Notes: a model not told the origin generated them from the letters alone. DNA of 59,418 nt from Chryseobacterium sp. S0630 (GCF_024158915.1 NZ_JAMZGF010000030.1:1-59418); one strand, 5' to 3'. Counted from the first letter of the stretch, positions 8,451 to 17,050 are shown. Numbers and translations are program-made.

Positions 8451-10166
8451 TTAATCCAGTTTCAAATCTGTTTTAACTGCTCCTATTTTAGCTTCCAATG
8501 ATTTTAATTTGTCTCTGAAATCGGCTTCTGAAGTAATGGAATCCTTCACTGAAACATAGAACTTGATTTTCGGTTCTGTTCCTGAAGGTCTTACACATAC
8601 TTTTGTTCCATCCTGTGTGTAATAGATCAAAACATTAGACTTCGGAATATCATTCATTACTTTTTTCTCGTTGGTAGAAACGGTAAGGCTTGTCTGTTCC
8701 TTAAAGTCTTTCACTTCTTCTACTAATGAACCAGCCAGTTCTTTCGGAGGATTCTCACGGAAGTTTTTCATCATATTCTGAATTTCTTCAGCGCCTTCTT
8801 TTCCTTTTCTTACGATATTGATCAATCCTTCGTAATACATTCCAAGGTCTTCGTAGATCTCAATCATGTACTGATACATTGTTTTTCCGTTGGCTTTGCA
8901 CCATGCAGCAATTTCACAAGCTACAAGGATACTTCCACAAGAGTCCTTATCACGAACAAAATCCCCGGTCATGAATCCGAAACTTTCCTCACCACCACAC
9001 ACAAATTTTTGTGTTCCTTCTGCTTCGCGGATCATTTTTCCGATCCATTTGAATCCGGTAAGACCTACTTTGCATTCTACTCCGAATTTCTGTGCAATAT
9101 CAAAGAATATATCGGAAGTTACGATTGTAGAACCGATGAACTCTTTTCCGGTAATTTTCCCTTGTTTTCTCCACTCATTCAGAATATAATATGTAAGGAT
9201 TGTATTGGTTTGGTTACCGTTTAATAATTGCATTTCACCATCAAGGTTTCTTACTGCAATCCCTAATCTGTCTCCGTCCGGATCTGTTCCGATCACGATA
9301 TCCGCATTGGTAATTCTTGCCAGATCCATTGCCATTTCCAAAGCTGCAGGTTCTTCCGGGTTTGGAGAATCTACGGTAGGGAAATTTCCACTTGGGATCA
9401 TCTGTTCTCTTACAAGATCTATTTTTTTGAATCCTGCTTTTTCTAAAGCTTTTGGAATGGTAGTATAGGTTGTTCCGTGGATAGAGGTGAAAACAATATT
9501 TAAATTTTCTTTTCCAACATTCTGATACGTAGAATTTTCAATACAAGCATCGATGTAAACATCATCCTGCTCCTCTCCGATCCATTCGATCAGATCATCA
9601 TTTCCGTTGAATTTAATTTCCTCAAATTTTACAGAATATACTTCATTGATAATGGCTTCATCATTAGGTGGAACAATTTGTGCTCCGTCATTCCAGTATA
9701 CTTTATAACCATTGTATTCAGGCGGGTTGTGAGAAGCTGTCAATACAATTCCTCCATTACATTTTTTATCACGTACCGTGAAAGACAATTCAGGAGTCGG
9801 TCTGTGATCTTTGAAAAGCAGTACTTTGATTCCATTCGCTGTCAGAACATCTGCAACTAGTTTCCCGAATTCTTTTGAGTTATTACGAACATCATAAGCG
9901 ATGGCCACTTTAATCTCTTCTCCCTTGAACTGCTGAAGCATATAATTAGCCAATCCCTGAGTAGCCTGTCCTAATGTATATTTATTTAAGCGGTTGGTTC
10001 CTACCCCCATTATCCCACGCATACCTCCTGTACCGAATTCCAGTTCTCTGTAGAAAGAATCTTCCAGATCAGGGGAATTGCTGTCGATCAACGTCTGTAC
10101 AGCATCTCTTGTTTCTTTATCGAAGGTATCACTTAACCAAAGTTTCGCTTTTTCTAGTGTATTCAT
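8451..10166 (-). CDS. Phosphoglucomutase/phosphomannomutase
   Basis: A 571-aa alpha-D-phosphohexomutase, interconverting hexose 1- and 6-phosphates. The phosphoserine loop is TASHNPPEYNGYK (Ser near residue 143), the metal-binding loop GTDPDGDRLG (near 300), the sugar-binding loop GGEESFGF (near 393), and the phosphate-binding C-terminal loop RPSGTEPKIKFY. The GGTGGMRG segment near residue 46 fits the long (about 570 aa) PGM2/PgcA-type subgroup. Upstream of two closely spaced genes, so probably first in a three-gene unit. No typical -7 promoter box is evident just upstream. Confidence 0.95.
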   Translation of the reverse strand: MNTLEKAKLWLSDTFDKETRDAVQTLIDSNSPDLEDSFYRELEFGTGGMRGIMGVGTNRLNKYTLGQATQGLANYMLQQFKGEEIKVAIAYDVRNNSKEFGKLVADVLTANGIKVLLFKDHRPTPELSFTVRDKKCNGGIVLTASHNPPEYNGYKVYWNDGAQIVPPNDEAIINEVYSVKFEEIKFNGNDDLIEWIGEEQDDVYIDACIENSTYQNVGKENLNIVFTSIHGTTYTTIPKALEKAGFKKIDLVREQMIPSGNFPTVDSPNPEEPAALEMAMDLARITNADIVIGTDPDGDRLGIAVRNLDGEMQLLNGNQTNTILTYYILNEWRKQGKITGKEFIGSTIVTSDIFFDIAQKFGVECKVGLTGFKWIGKMIREAEGTQKFVCGGEESFGFMTGDFVRDKDSCGSILVACEIAAWCKANGKTMYQYMIEIYEDLGMYYEGLINIVRKGKEGAEEIQNMMKNFRENPPKELAGSLVEEVKDFKEQTSLTVSTNEKKVMNDIPKSNVLIYYTQDGTKVCVRPSGTEPKIKFYVSVKDSITSEADFRDKLKSLEAKIGAVKTDLKLD

Positions 10167-10230
10167 ATTTGTATTGTTGTTCTTTTATAGTTTGTAAAGT
10201 TCCTAGTTTCTAGTTTAAATAATGCTGTTT

Positions 10231-10932
10231 TTAATCCAGCTTTTTGTTTTCTACCTTTGTCGTTTTATCAATTTTAAACGCTCTGATAGGGTCATTATAA
10301 TAAATAAATTTTGCAGTATTCTGTATATGTCCTTTTAAAGAATCTTTTACATTTACTTCTGCATAATTTCCGTTTTTAGAATCAATATTCAAATTGGTAA
10401 TTTTCCAGTAAGGAGCAATTAAACTTGCTGTATCTGAAATCTTTATAACCGCATCTTTAGACAATCCCAAAAAGTTGGCGCGGCTTCTGTTATGCATTTC
10501 TACTTCTGCTCTTCTGGTATTCACAGATCCCATGAAGCTTGCATTATTTTTCATATTAAGTCTGAAATTGTCTGTTTTGATTTCACTTGAAATATTAACT
10601 TCCACAGAATCAGAAACAGCAACTTTTTCCAGATTATATTTGGAATAAATCGTTACATTATAAAAATCTACCCCTTTTGTCCCTCTTTTTTCTTTAATGA
10701 AAAGGGTTTTGTCTTTTACATCCACATCCAGATTGCTTGCTACATTCGGGTAAGTCTCTATTTCTACAAAATTTTTCGGACCTCTGGCATAAAATACACG
10801 GAATTTCCCTTCCAGATCAAGGTTGACGAATTCCGATACATCCACATCTTTCTTTTCAATATTTCCTTTTGGAGATACTTTTCCACAGGAAACCACTGCT
10901 GTCAGCATTAATGTGTATACAATTTTTTTCAT
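10231..10932 (-). CDS. DUF2807 (head GIN domain) lipoprotein
   Basis: A 233-aa lipoprotein (lipobox VVSC, Cys near residue 16) whose mature part is almost entirely a repetitive right-handed beta-helix-like pattern: VDVSEFVNLDLEGKFRV at the start, ISSEIKTDNFRLNMKNNASF in the middle, and repeated xVEMHNxSxA-type turns. This is the putative auto-transporter adhesin head GIN domain (DUF2807), abundant in Bacteroidota; the function is unproven. Separate from the mutase gene by 64 bp. A 15-bp perfect dyad lies 28-42 bp upstream of its ATG. Confidence 0.88.
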   Translation of the reverse strand: MKKIVYTLMLTAVVSCGKVSPKGNIEKKDVDVSEFVNLDLEGKFRVFYARGPKNFVEIETYPNVASNLDVDVKDKTLFIKEKRGTKGVDFYNVTIYSKYNLEKVAVSDSVEVNISSEIKTDNFRLNMKNNASFMGSVNTRRAEVEMHNRSRANFLGLSKDAVIKISDTASLIAPYWKITNLNIDSKNGNYAEVNVKDSLKGHIQNTAKFIYYNDPIRAFKIDKTTKVENKKLD

Positions 10933-10959
10933 ATTTAAATTTAAATATTCTATAATTAC

Positions 10960-10974
10960 AAATCGTAACGATTT
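10960..10974. promoter_or_regulatory. Operator-like dyad upstream of the DUF2807 gene
   Basis: AAATCGT-A-ACGATTT is a perfect 7-bp inverted repeat with a one-base centre, placed 28-42 bp before the ATG at 10932. It could be a repressor site or small hairpin; no regulator is indicated. Confidence 0.35.
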
Positions 10975-11124
10975 TTACTGAAAATCTCTGAAAGCATTTC
11001 TTCATGGCTCTTACAGGACTTTCAATATTACTTTGAACAAAAATAGGATTAAAATTTCTAAAAATCTTTGTCTTTTGACAATAAAATACCTGATAATTTT
11101 CAATTTTCAGCTTTTCGGAAAAGG

Positions 11125-11514
11125 TTATTTCTTATTCTCCTTTTCTTTTACTTTTTTATAAAACCAGGTTTTAGGACTTCCCGCCATTGAAAATAAAAGC
11201 AGATGATTTCTATCTACACGGGAAATTTTCATTGGGGTTATATTTTCATCGTCATTGTACTTCATTTTCAACAGATTATTTCCGATCTGATAAGTCCCGC
11301 TATTCCCCATTGATATGAAAGTTTTATCTTTATAAAAAGTGAGAATTCCTGTTCCGTATCTGGAATTATTTGTTTTGGTTTTCAGTGTATCTGTATGACG
11401 AATTTCACCATCATAAATATCAATAAACTCCCATGAACCAGAGAGTTTGTTGGAGGAACAGGAAATTATCAGGAATAAAAGAAGATAAAAAAGGATTGAT
11501 TTGAGTTGAAACAT
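11125..11514 (-). CDS. Hypothetical small lipoprotein, lipocalin-like
   Basis: A 129-aa lipoprotein: lipobox IISC with Cys near residue 19, followed by SSNKLSGSWEF. The LxGSWEf opening, a DKTFISMGNSGTYQI strand pair and the closing RVDRNHLLLF strands resemble the small lipocalin-like proteins often seen in Bacteroidota (domains starting at a GxW motif). The ligand is unknown. It ends in a Lys/Glu tail. No close operon partner; 192 bp from the DUF2807 gene downstream. Confidence 0.7.
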   Translation of the reverse strand: MFQLKSILFYLLLFLIISCSSNKLSGSWEFIDIYDGEIRHTDTLKTKTNNSRYGTGILTFYKDKTFISMGNSGTYQIGNNLLKMKYNDDENITPMKISRVDRNHLLLFSMAGSPKTWFYKKVKEKENKK

Positions 11515-11544
11515 TTACGTTAAAAGTTTTTATAAAATTACAAA

Positions 11545-11570
11545 AAAGCACCCTGTTGACAGAGTGCTTT
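11545..11570 (-). terminator. Terminator downstream of the glycosyltransferase unit
   Basis: AAAGCAC at 11545-11551 pairs with GTGCTTT at 11564-11570, with additional CTGT/ACAG pairing inside; a T run follows on the minus strand. It lies 160 bp beyond the glycosyltransferase stop and before the lipoprotein start at 11514. Confidence 0.65.
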
Positions 11571-11604
11571 GTATGTATTGAAATTGGAATGATTATTTTT
11601 TGCG

Positions 11605-11660
11605 TAACCACCCCGTCAAAAATTCTTTGAATTTTCGCCACCCCTCCAAAGGATGGGAAT
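11605..11660. repeat. ACCACCCC-type interspersed repeat
   Basis: A GC-skewed element with two C-rich blocks (accaccccgtc and gccacccctcc) separated by a perfect AAAATTC-TTT-GAATTTT dyad at 11619-11635. Its base composition differs sharply from the flanks and it has no reading frame of note. I recall similar elements from Chryseobacterium intergenic regions, which I cannot check here. Confidence 0.5.
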
Positions 11661-11730
11661 GGTCATACATCAACTAAAGGTTTACATTAACAGATTGATT
11701 TTCATTTTACTTCAGATGAACATCCAACTA

Positions 11731-12681
11731 TTATATCACTTCATCAATATTATAATTCTTGTGCTCACGGTTGGTTCTGATAATCATTTCTCCTAAGAAC
11801 CCTGCTACAAACAGAAGGCTTCCCATAATCATCATGGTTAATGCAATAAAGAACCAAGGATTATTGGTGATTAAATGTCCATAGATTCCTCTTGCCACAT
11901 CAATGAGTTTAGAAATCCCTAACCAAAGTGCTGAAAGAAAACCAACAATAAACATTAAAGTTCCTACAGCCCCGAAGAAATGCATTGGTCTTCCTCCAAA
12001 ACGGCTTACAAACCAAAGGGTTATCAAATCCAGGAAACCTCTTACAAATCTCTCAGTTCCGAATTTTGAAGTTCCGTAAGGTCTTGCCTGGTGCTGTACT
12101 TCTTTTTCCGTGATTCTTCTGAAACCTGCATTGGCAGCCAATACCGGAATATAACGGTGCATATCTCCGTATACGTCAACAGATTTTACCACCTGTTTTT
12201 TGTAGGCTTTTAAGCCACAGTTGAAATCGTGAAGATAAACTCCGGAAACTTTTCTAGCCGCTGCATTGAATAATTTTGACGGAATATTTTTCGTCATTAC
12301 ATTATCAAAACGCTTCTTTTTCCAACCGGAAACGATATCATAATTCTCATGAATCACCATATTATACAGTTCCGGAATTTCTTCTGGAAAATCCTGTAAA
12401 TCGGCATCCATTGTAATCACTACATCACCGTTTGTTCTTTCAAAAGCGGCATGAAGTGCTTGTGATTTTCCATAATTTCTGGAAAATTTAATAGCGTGGA
12501 TCTGAGGATACTGAACTTTCATATTTTCAATAATACTCCACGACAAATCCGTACTTCCATCGTCTACAAACCAGATTTCATAAGATAAATTACTGGTTGT
12601 GCATACTTTATCGATTCTTGAAAAAAGCTCTTCCAGAGAGTCTTCTTCGTTCAGTAACGGAATAACTATAGATAAATTCAT
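11731..12681 (-). CDS. Family 2 glycosyltransferase, dolichol/polyprenyl-phosphate hexose synthase type
   Basis: A 316-aa GT2 enzyme with the layout of ArnC/GtrB/DPM1-like proteins that load a sugar onto a polyprenyl phosphate at the inner membrane. Visible: SIVIPLLNEEDSL at residues 4-16, WFVDDGSTD near 38-46, the metal-binding DADLQD near 95-100, and HQARPYGTSKFG near 205. Two C-terminal transmembrane helices (about 235-260 and 270-300) anchor it. The donor sugar is unknown. It lies 16 bp downstream of a DUF4199 membrane protein, so the two are likely cotranscribed. Confidence 0.92.
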   Translation of the reverse strand: MNLSIVIPLLNEEDSLEELFSRIDKVCTTSNLSYEIWFVDDGSTDLSWSIIENMKVQYPQIHAIKFSRNYGKSQALHAAFERTNGDVVITMDADLQDFPEEIPELYNMVIHENYDIVSGWKKKRFDNVMTKNIPSKLFNAAARKVSGVYLHDFNCGLKAYKKQVVKSVDVYGDMHRYIPVLAANAGFRRITEKEVQHQARPYGTSKFGTERFVRGFLDLITLWFVSRFGGRPMHFFGAVGTLMFIVGFLSALWLGISKLIDVARGIYGHLITNNPWFFIALTMMIMGSLLFVAGFLGEMIIRTNREHKNYNIDEVI

Positions 12682-12697
12682 TTAATTTTAATAAAAA

Positions 12698-13300
12698 TTA
12701 GGCTTGGTTTGTTTCTTCGGGTTGATGTATTGTTCTTGTTCTGAAAAACGCTCCGAAAAACACCGACAAAACTACGTAAAATATAAGAATTGCTGCAAAA
12801 TATCCTGAAAAATGACTTGCGGTAAGCATATCTTTTCCTTTAACCGCCTCTGGTGTGAAGCTTTGCAATCTTTCTTTGTATTTCTGATCCAGCTCATCAA
12901 TATCTTTCTGATGCTTCAGAATTTTTCTTGCTGAAGTATATTCTGTATCCAGTTCTGATTTTTGTCTTTGAACATATTGATAGTTCAACAGGCTTTTAGC
13001 TGCAGGATCTACAAAAGTTAAAAAAGCATAAATACTGAAAATGGAAAGAATTCCTCCGATGAACATCGGAACAAATGCTCTTTTGAAAGCTTCCTTGAAT
13101 TTTACTACTCTATGGTTGTTCCAAAACGATTTTACAGACCAGAAGGCAACTCCGGCATATAAAAGAGGCAAAACAAAAGCATTGGCTTTCAAAGAGATAT
13201 CAAAATAATTGATTCCTGAGAAAAAAGTATATACTACAAAGAAAACAATCATTGTAGCGATAAAAAGTATAATTCCTAGTGTTGATGGACTTTTCGTCAT
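12698..13300 (-). CDS. DUF4199 membrane protein
   Basis: About 200 aa with four hydrophobic segments (roughly 8-28, 40-60, 75-98 and 160-185) and a charged, coiled-coil-prone loop between the third and fourth (QRQKSELDTEYTSARKILK). This is the DUF4199 arrangement common in Bacteroidota and usually found beside a polyprenyl-phosphate glycosyltransferase, as here. I start it at 13300 (MTKSPSTLG), since the 26 codons upstream are basic, atypical of the family and run towards the SRP RNA promoter. Function is unknown. Confidence 0.85.
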   Translation of the reverse strand: MTKSPSTLGIILFIATMIVFFVVYTFFSGINYFDISLKANAFVLPLLYAGVAFWSVKSFWNNHRVVKFKEAFKRAFVPMFIGGILSIFSIYAFLTFVDPAAKSLLNYQYVQRQKSELDTEYTSARKILKHQKDIDELDQKYKERLQSFTPEAVKGKDMLTASHFSGYFAAILIFYVVLSVFFGAFFRTRTIHQPEETNQA

Positions 13301-13398
13301 ATTTAAATTTTTAAAAAAAAGTTGAAAATTTTTCCCTCTAAATGTCAGGCGTTTAGCTTTACCACTGCATTTTTTCAACTAATTTTCTTTGATAAAGT

Positions 13399-13428
13399 TT
13401 TGAAGTTTATAAAATATTCCTACCTTTG
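13399..13428 (+). promoter_or_regulatory. Promoter of the SRP RNA
   Basis: TTTG at 13399-13402, 18-nt spacer, TACCTTTG at 13421-13428; the RNA 5' end (13433) begins 5 nt after the -7 element. This is the best-defined promoter in the window and anchors the consensus used for the others. Confidence 0.85.
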
Positions 13429-13432
13429 CAAC

Positions 13433-13525
13433 GGCAAGTCCTAAACAACCAGCTCCTGAGAATCCTCCAGGGTGGGAACGCAGCAAAGGTAATCGGTCGT
13501 AGCGGTGTGATTTAGGTAGCTTGCC
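13433..13525 (+). ncRNA. ffs: Small (4.5S-type) signal recognition particle RNA
   Basis: About 93 nt. GGCAAG at the 5' end pairs with CTTGCC at the 3' end, and the next segment CCTAAA pairs with TTTAGG near the 3' end, forming one long hairpin. The strand facing the apex carries the universally conserved SRP motif GGGAACGCAGCAAAGGTA (near 13474-13491), the Ffh M-domain binding region. A run of nine T follows the closing stem, completing a Rho-independent terminator. It scaffolds the Ffh complex for cotranslational targeting. Clear promoter directly upstream. Confidence 0.93.
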
Positions 13526-13646
13526 ATTTTTTTTTGGTTTAAAGTAAGAAGAGAGGTAATTTGATAATTATCTTTTTTTGTTTTTAATACCTTACGCATC
13601 ATATTCATTTTTCTAATTTTCAGATTACCTCCGGTTTCGTTATTGA

Positions 13647-14333
13647 TTAAAATTCGAACGTCTCTCCTAATTTTGGTAAAACAAGTTCTACATTTTTATC
13701 AGCAAAATGTTGTAGTGCACTTTCATGATTGATTTCAATGGCAGGGAAAGTATCAAAGTGACATCCGATTACTTTCGGTGTTTTTAATAGCTCTGCTGCT
13801 GCAAAAGAAGCTTTTCTAGGGCACATTGTATAGTGGCTTCCGATGGGAAGAATAGAAAGGTCGATGTTTCCGTATAGTCTCGGGAACAGCTCCATATCAG
13901 CCATTACTCCTGTATCACCTGCCAAATAGATGTTCTTACCTTCAGGAAGTCTGAAGATATACCCAACAGGAACGCCTCCATAGCTTCCATCCGGGAAAGA
14001 ACTTGTATGGTGAGCCGGAACCATGGAAATTTTAAGATCGTCGATTTTTGCCGATCCTCCTAAGTTCACATCGTCTCTATTTTTAGCCTGCTGGAAGTAA
14101 CCGCAAACTTCAGGAACTCCAATAATGGTAGCTTCCGGGTAGTGCTGCAATACCTCTGCTACATCAGCAATATGATCACCGTGCGCATGGGTCAACAGGA
14201 TGTAGTCGATTTTTTGAGCAGCAATATCAAAACCTGATTCTGCTTTTTTGTAGTTGTAAAAAGGGTCGCTCAAAATTGTTTTGTCCTTGTAGGTGAACAG
14301 AAAACAATTTTGCCCTAAGAATTGTATTTTCAT
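13647..14333 (-). CDS. UPF0173-type metal-dependent hydrolase (metallo-beta-lactamase fold)
   Basis: A 228-aa metallo-beta-lactamase superfamily protein. The dimetal site motif THAHGDHIAD lies near residues 49-58, a further metal-ligand His is in the VPAHHTSS region (near 112), and YLAGDTGVMADM (near 136-147) provides the bridging Asp. The short length and the final GCHFDTFP segment match the UPF0173 (YtkL) group. The substrate is unknown. It has no signal peptide. It is transcribed away from the SRP RNA end and stands alone. Confidence 0.92.
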   Translation of the reverse strand: MKIQFLGQNCFLFTYKDKTILSDPFYNYKKAESGFDIAAQKIDYILLTHAHGDHIADVAEVLQHYPEATIIGVPEVCGYFQQAKNRDDVNLGGSAKIDDLKISMVPAHHTSSFPDGSYGGVPVGYIFRLPEGKNIYLAGDTGVMADMELFPRLYGNIDLSILPIGSHYTMCPRKASFAAAELLKTPKVIGCHFDTFPAIEINHESALQHFADKNVELVLPKLGETFEF

Positions 14334-14400
14334 TTTAAATTTTAGTTTAAATTTTTAAACACAAATGACTCAAATAATTTCACAAAGAGCACAATGAGAT

Positions 14401-14436
14401 TAGTGACATCCGTGAAAGCATTCGTGCCATCTGTGT
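14401..14436. repeat. Degenerate CATCTGTG-type repeat
   Basis: The spacer between the SRPBCC and hydrolase genes contains gtgacatccgtgaaa...gccatctgtg, a diverged version of the ATCTGCGTCATCTGTGG elements at 56.0-56.9 kb. It has no coding capacity. Confidence 0.4.
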
Positions 14437-14449
14437 TTTCTTTAATTTG

Positions 14450-14896
14450 TTATTTCGATGGGAATTTATCCTCAATCAATCTTAAATTAATCCCATGTTC
14501 CAGATAAGCTTTACAACCGTCTAAAACTGTCGTAAAACCTCCTGTATTGTCATTAATCACTTTCAGCAGATCTTCGCCCGTCTGGCTGAATCCATAGCTT
14601 TTAATGATAACCAGAGTTCCTTGTTCCATGGTTTTGAATTCATAGTCTACGTTGGTTGAAGGCTCTCCCCACTCTGTTCTGATGAGCTGGTTTGGAATAA
14701 TCTGATGAACCTTCACTTCGGATTTCACGCCGTACATTTCCCATTCCCAGGTAATGATTTTACCTTCTTCCAATTTTCCGGTCGATTTGGTAAACCAGAA
14801 ATGAGTGGTTACTTCCGGATTGATAAATGCTTCAAAAACATCTTCAATCGGTTTTCTGATAAGCATTTGAGCTTCAACATAGACATTAGAACTCAT
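14450..14896 (-). CDS. SRPBCC (AHSA1/START-like) protein
   Basis: A 148-aa cytoplasmic protein of the SRPBCC superfamily, AHSA1-like branch: the opening strand MLIRKPIEDVFEAFINPEV, then TTHFWFTKSTGKLEEGK, the central WEWEMYGVKSEVKV strands, and a long C-terminal helix beginning TGGFTTVLDGCKAYLEHG. These domains form a hydrophobic ligand-binding cavity; the ligand is unknown. It lies 16 bp downstream of menA and may be cotranscribed with it, though a role in menaquinone synthesis does not follow. Confidence 0.88.
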   Translation of the reverse strand: MSSNVYVEAQMLIRKPIEDVFEAFINPEVTTHFWFTKSTGKLEEGKIITWEWEMYGVKSEVKVHQIIPNQLIRTEWGEPSTNVDYEFKTMEQGTLVIIKSYGFSQTGEDLLKVINDNTGGFTTVLDGCKAYLEHGINLRLIEDKFPSK

Positions 14897-14912
14897 GATA
14901 TAATATTTTGGA

Positions 14913-15842
14913 TTAGTTAAATAAATTAAGTCCAGCTGCTGTAAGAATAGCCATTACAAAAGTCATAATTCCTACCTGCTTTAAATATTGATCTAATTCC
15001 TTCGGCTCTTTTACAGATAATATCTTTCTTCTTAGTTTTGATAGTGGAAATAACAGAATCATTACAATGAAAACGTAATAATTTTGCTGCTGCATAAATC
15101 CGTTCATTCCTAAAAATACAAGAATAAGTAGTAAAGGAAGTTGCAAAAGAACCATTTCGTAAATCATTGCATTTTTGAATCCGATTCTCAATGCAAAGCT
15201 GTTTTTCCCTGATAATCTATCACTTTCAATATCTCTCATATTGTTCAGGTTAAGAACAGCCATACTCATCATTCCAACAGCTGTTCCGGGTAATAATATA
15301 TCCCAGCTGAAAGTTTTTGTAAATAAGAAATAACTTCCACATACGGAAACCAATCCAAAGAAGATAAACACGAAGATATCTCCCAATCCCATGTATCCGT
15401 AAGGTTTCTTCCCTACTGTATATCCAATTGCTGCAAGAATACATGCTACTCCCAGTCCTATGAAGATATAAAATTCATTCATATAGTTCGGAATGAAGGC
15501 TACGTATAGCAAAGCTATGGTAGCCATGAAAGATAATGCTGCGAAAAGGATTACCGCATTCTTCATTTGTTTTGCAGTAATTTTCCCTGATGCTACAGCT
15601 CTTGCTTCTGCTTCATTGATTCTTTTGGCGTCGGTTCCTTTTACTCCATCACCATAATCATTGGCATAATTTGATAAAATCTGGTATAAAAGGGTAACCA
15701 AAAGAGCAAGCGCAAGGATTTTCCAGTCCCAGATTCCTCCTTCTCCGTAAAGTCTCCATTTCGCAATGAAAGCCCCCATAATAATCCCGCTTAGGGAAAG
15801 CGGTAAAGTTCTTAGCCTTGCGGCTTTTATCCAATCCGTCAT
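14913..15842 (-). CDS. menA: 1,4-dihydroxy-2-naphthoate polyprenyltransferase
   Basis: About 309 aa, an integral membrane UbiA-superfamily enzyme that prenylates DHNA in menaquinone biosynthesis. The first Asp-rich motif NYANDYGDGVKGTD (near residues 56-69) is the MenA signature, the second, NNMRDIESD, lies near 201-209, and about eight to nine hydrophobic helices cover the rest. I use the ATG at 15842 (MTDWIKAARLRTLPLS), which is the usual MenA start; seven further codons upstream are unlikely to be used. Located 75 bp downstream of menB, consistent with a menaquinone pair. Confidence 0.94.
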   Translation of the reverse strand: MTDWIKAARLRTLPLSLSGIIMGAFIAKWRLYGEGGIWDWKILALALLVTLLYQILSNYANDYGDGVKGTDAKRINEAEARAVASGKITAKQMKNAVILFAALSFMATIALLYVAFIPNYMNEFYIFIGLGVACILAAIGYTVGKKPYGYMGLGDIFVFIFFGLVSVCGSYFLFTKTFSWDILLPGTAVGMMSMAVLNLNNMRDIESDRLSGKNSFALRIGFKNAMIYEMVLLQLPLLLILVFLGMNGFMQQQNYYVFIVMILLFPLSKLRRKILSVKEPKELDQYLKQVGIMTFVMAILTAAGLNLFN

Positions 15843-15847
15843 AAATT

Positions 15848-15915
15848 TATAAGTAATAGGCAATGGATAATAAGTAATGAAAAATATTGCACATTACTTA
15901 TTACTCATCACTCAT
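15848..15915. repeat. GTAATGG-type repeat with an 11-bp dyad
   Basis: The menA/menB spacer holds TAATAAGTAAT and, 14 nt later, its inverse ATTACTTATTA, flanked by further units of the same kind as at 1012-1055. It could form a hairpin in the menB-menA transcript. Confidence 0.5.
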
Positions 15916-15916
15916 G

Positions 15917-16753
15917 TTATGATATCCATTGATCTTCTCCGAAGTTGGGTTTTCTTTTTTCAAGAAATGCATTTCTTCCTTCCTGAGCTTCTTCTGTCAT
16001 ATATGCAAGACGGGTTGCTTCACCAGCGAAAACCTGTTGTCCTACCATCCCATCGTCTGTAAGGTTCATGGCAAATTTCAGCATTCTGATAGAAGTTGGA
16101 GATTTAGCCAATATTTCCTGAGCCCATTCATAAGCAGTATCTTCTAATTCAGCATGAGGAACTACTTTGTTGACCATTCCCATCTCGAAAGCTTCCTGAG
16201 CAGAATAATTTCTTCCTAAAAAGAAAATTTCACGGGCTTTTTTCTGTCCTACCATTTTAGCAAGGTAAGCGGAACCGTAACCACCATCAAAACTAGTAAC
16301 ATCAGCATCTGTCTGCTTGAAAATAGCATGTTCTTCACTTGCTAAAGTAAGGTCACATACTACGTGAAGTGAGTGTCCTCCACCAACTGCCCATCCCGGA
16401 ACCACTGCGATTACCACTTTCGGCATGAAACGGATCAGACGTTGAACCTCAAGAATATTCAAACGGTGTCTTCCATCTTCTCCTACGTATCCCTGGTGTC
16501 CTCTGGCCTTTTGATCACCTCCACTACAAAATGCCCAGCCACCGTCTTTAGGGCTAGGTCCTTCTCCTGAAAGTAATACAACTCCTATTGAAGGATCTTC
16601 ATAGGCATCATAAAAAGCATCGTATAATTCTGAAGTTGTTTTAGGTCTGAAAGCATTACGCACCTCAGGTCTGTTGAAAGCAATTCTTGCTACTCCGTTA
16701 GATTTTTTATAGGTAATATCTTCGTATTCCTTGGCGGTTTTCCACTCGATCAT
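15917..16753 (-). CDS. menB: 1,4-dihydroxy-2-naphthoyl-CoA synthase
   Basis: A 278-aa crotonase-superfamily enzyme that cyclises o-succinylbenzoyl-CoA in menaquinone biosynthesis. Diagnostic are RPEVRNAFRPKT near residue 29-40, the oxyanion-hole segment FCSGGDQKARG near 75-85 with the following GHQGY, VVPGWAVGGGHSLH near 117-130, and TDADVTSFDGGYGSAY near 148-163 with the MenB-specific Asp/Ser/Tyr residues. Full length. A TATCTTTG -7 element lies at 16778-16771 just upstream. menA follows it on the same strand. Confidence 0.96.
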   Translation of the reverse strand: MIEWKTAKEYEDITYKKSNGVARIAFNRPEVRNAFRPKTTSELYDAFYDAYEDPSIGVVLLSGEGPSPKDGGWAFCSGGDQKARGHQGYVGEDGRHRLNILEVQRLIRFMPKVVIAVVPGWAVGGGHSLHVVCDLTLASEEHAIFKQTDADVTSFDGGYGSAYLAKMVGQKKAREIFFLGRNYSAQEAFEMGMVNKVVPHAELEDTAYEWAQEILAKSPTSIRMLKFAMNLTDDGMVGQQVFAGEATRLAYMTEEAQEGRNAFLEKRKPNFGEDQWIS

Positions 16754-16903
16754 CTTAAAAAAATTTTTCTCAAAGATACGGAATTACAGAGAAATTCTCA
16801 GGTTGAAATTTAAGGTTCATCTCTATAAAAAACATAAATTTTGAATGCATGAATTCGGCATGAAGAATTTTCAATAGAAACGGCATAGCAGAGTTAAATA
16901 AAT

Positions 16904-16938
16904 TAAACCTAACAGGTTTTAAAAACCTGTTAGGTTTA
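16904..16938. repeat. Perfect 17-bp palindromic repeat (AACCTAACAGGTT type)
   Basis: 16904-16920 and 16922-16938 are exact inverted repeats around a single A. A stem this long and perfect forms a very stable hairpin on either strand. I believe the AACCTAACAGGTTT core recurs in flavobacterial genomes, but there is one copy here and I cannot test that. Confidence 0.8.
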
Positions 16939-17022
16939 TAAATCATAACAGATCTAAAAACTCCTGCATGAAACATAGAATCCGGATAAGAAGCTCAGCA
17001 AACACTTTCCGTTTACAATAAA

Positions 17023-17050
17023 AAAACCGGAACATTTCTATTCCGGTTTT
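17023..17050 (-). terminator. Terminator of the gyrA/TPR unit
   Basis: AAAACCGGAA (17023-17032) pairs with TTCCGGTTTT (17041-17050) around an 8-nt loop; the minus-strand product ends in a T run 25 bp past the TPR stop codon. Confidence 0.85.
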
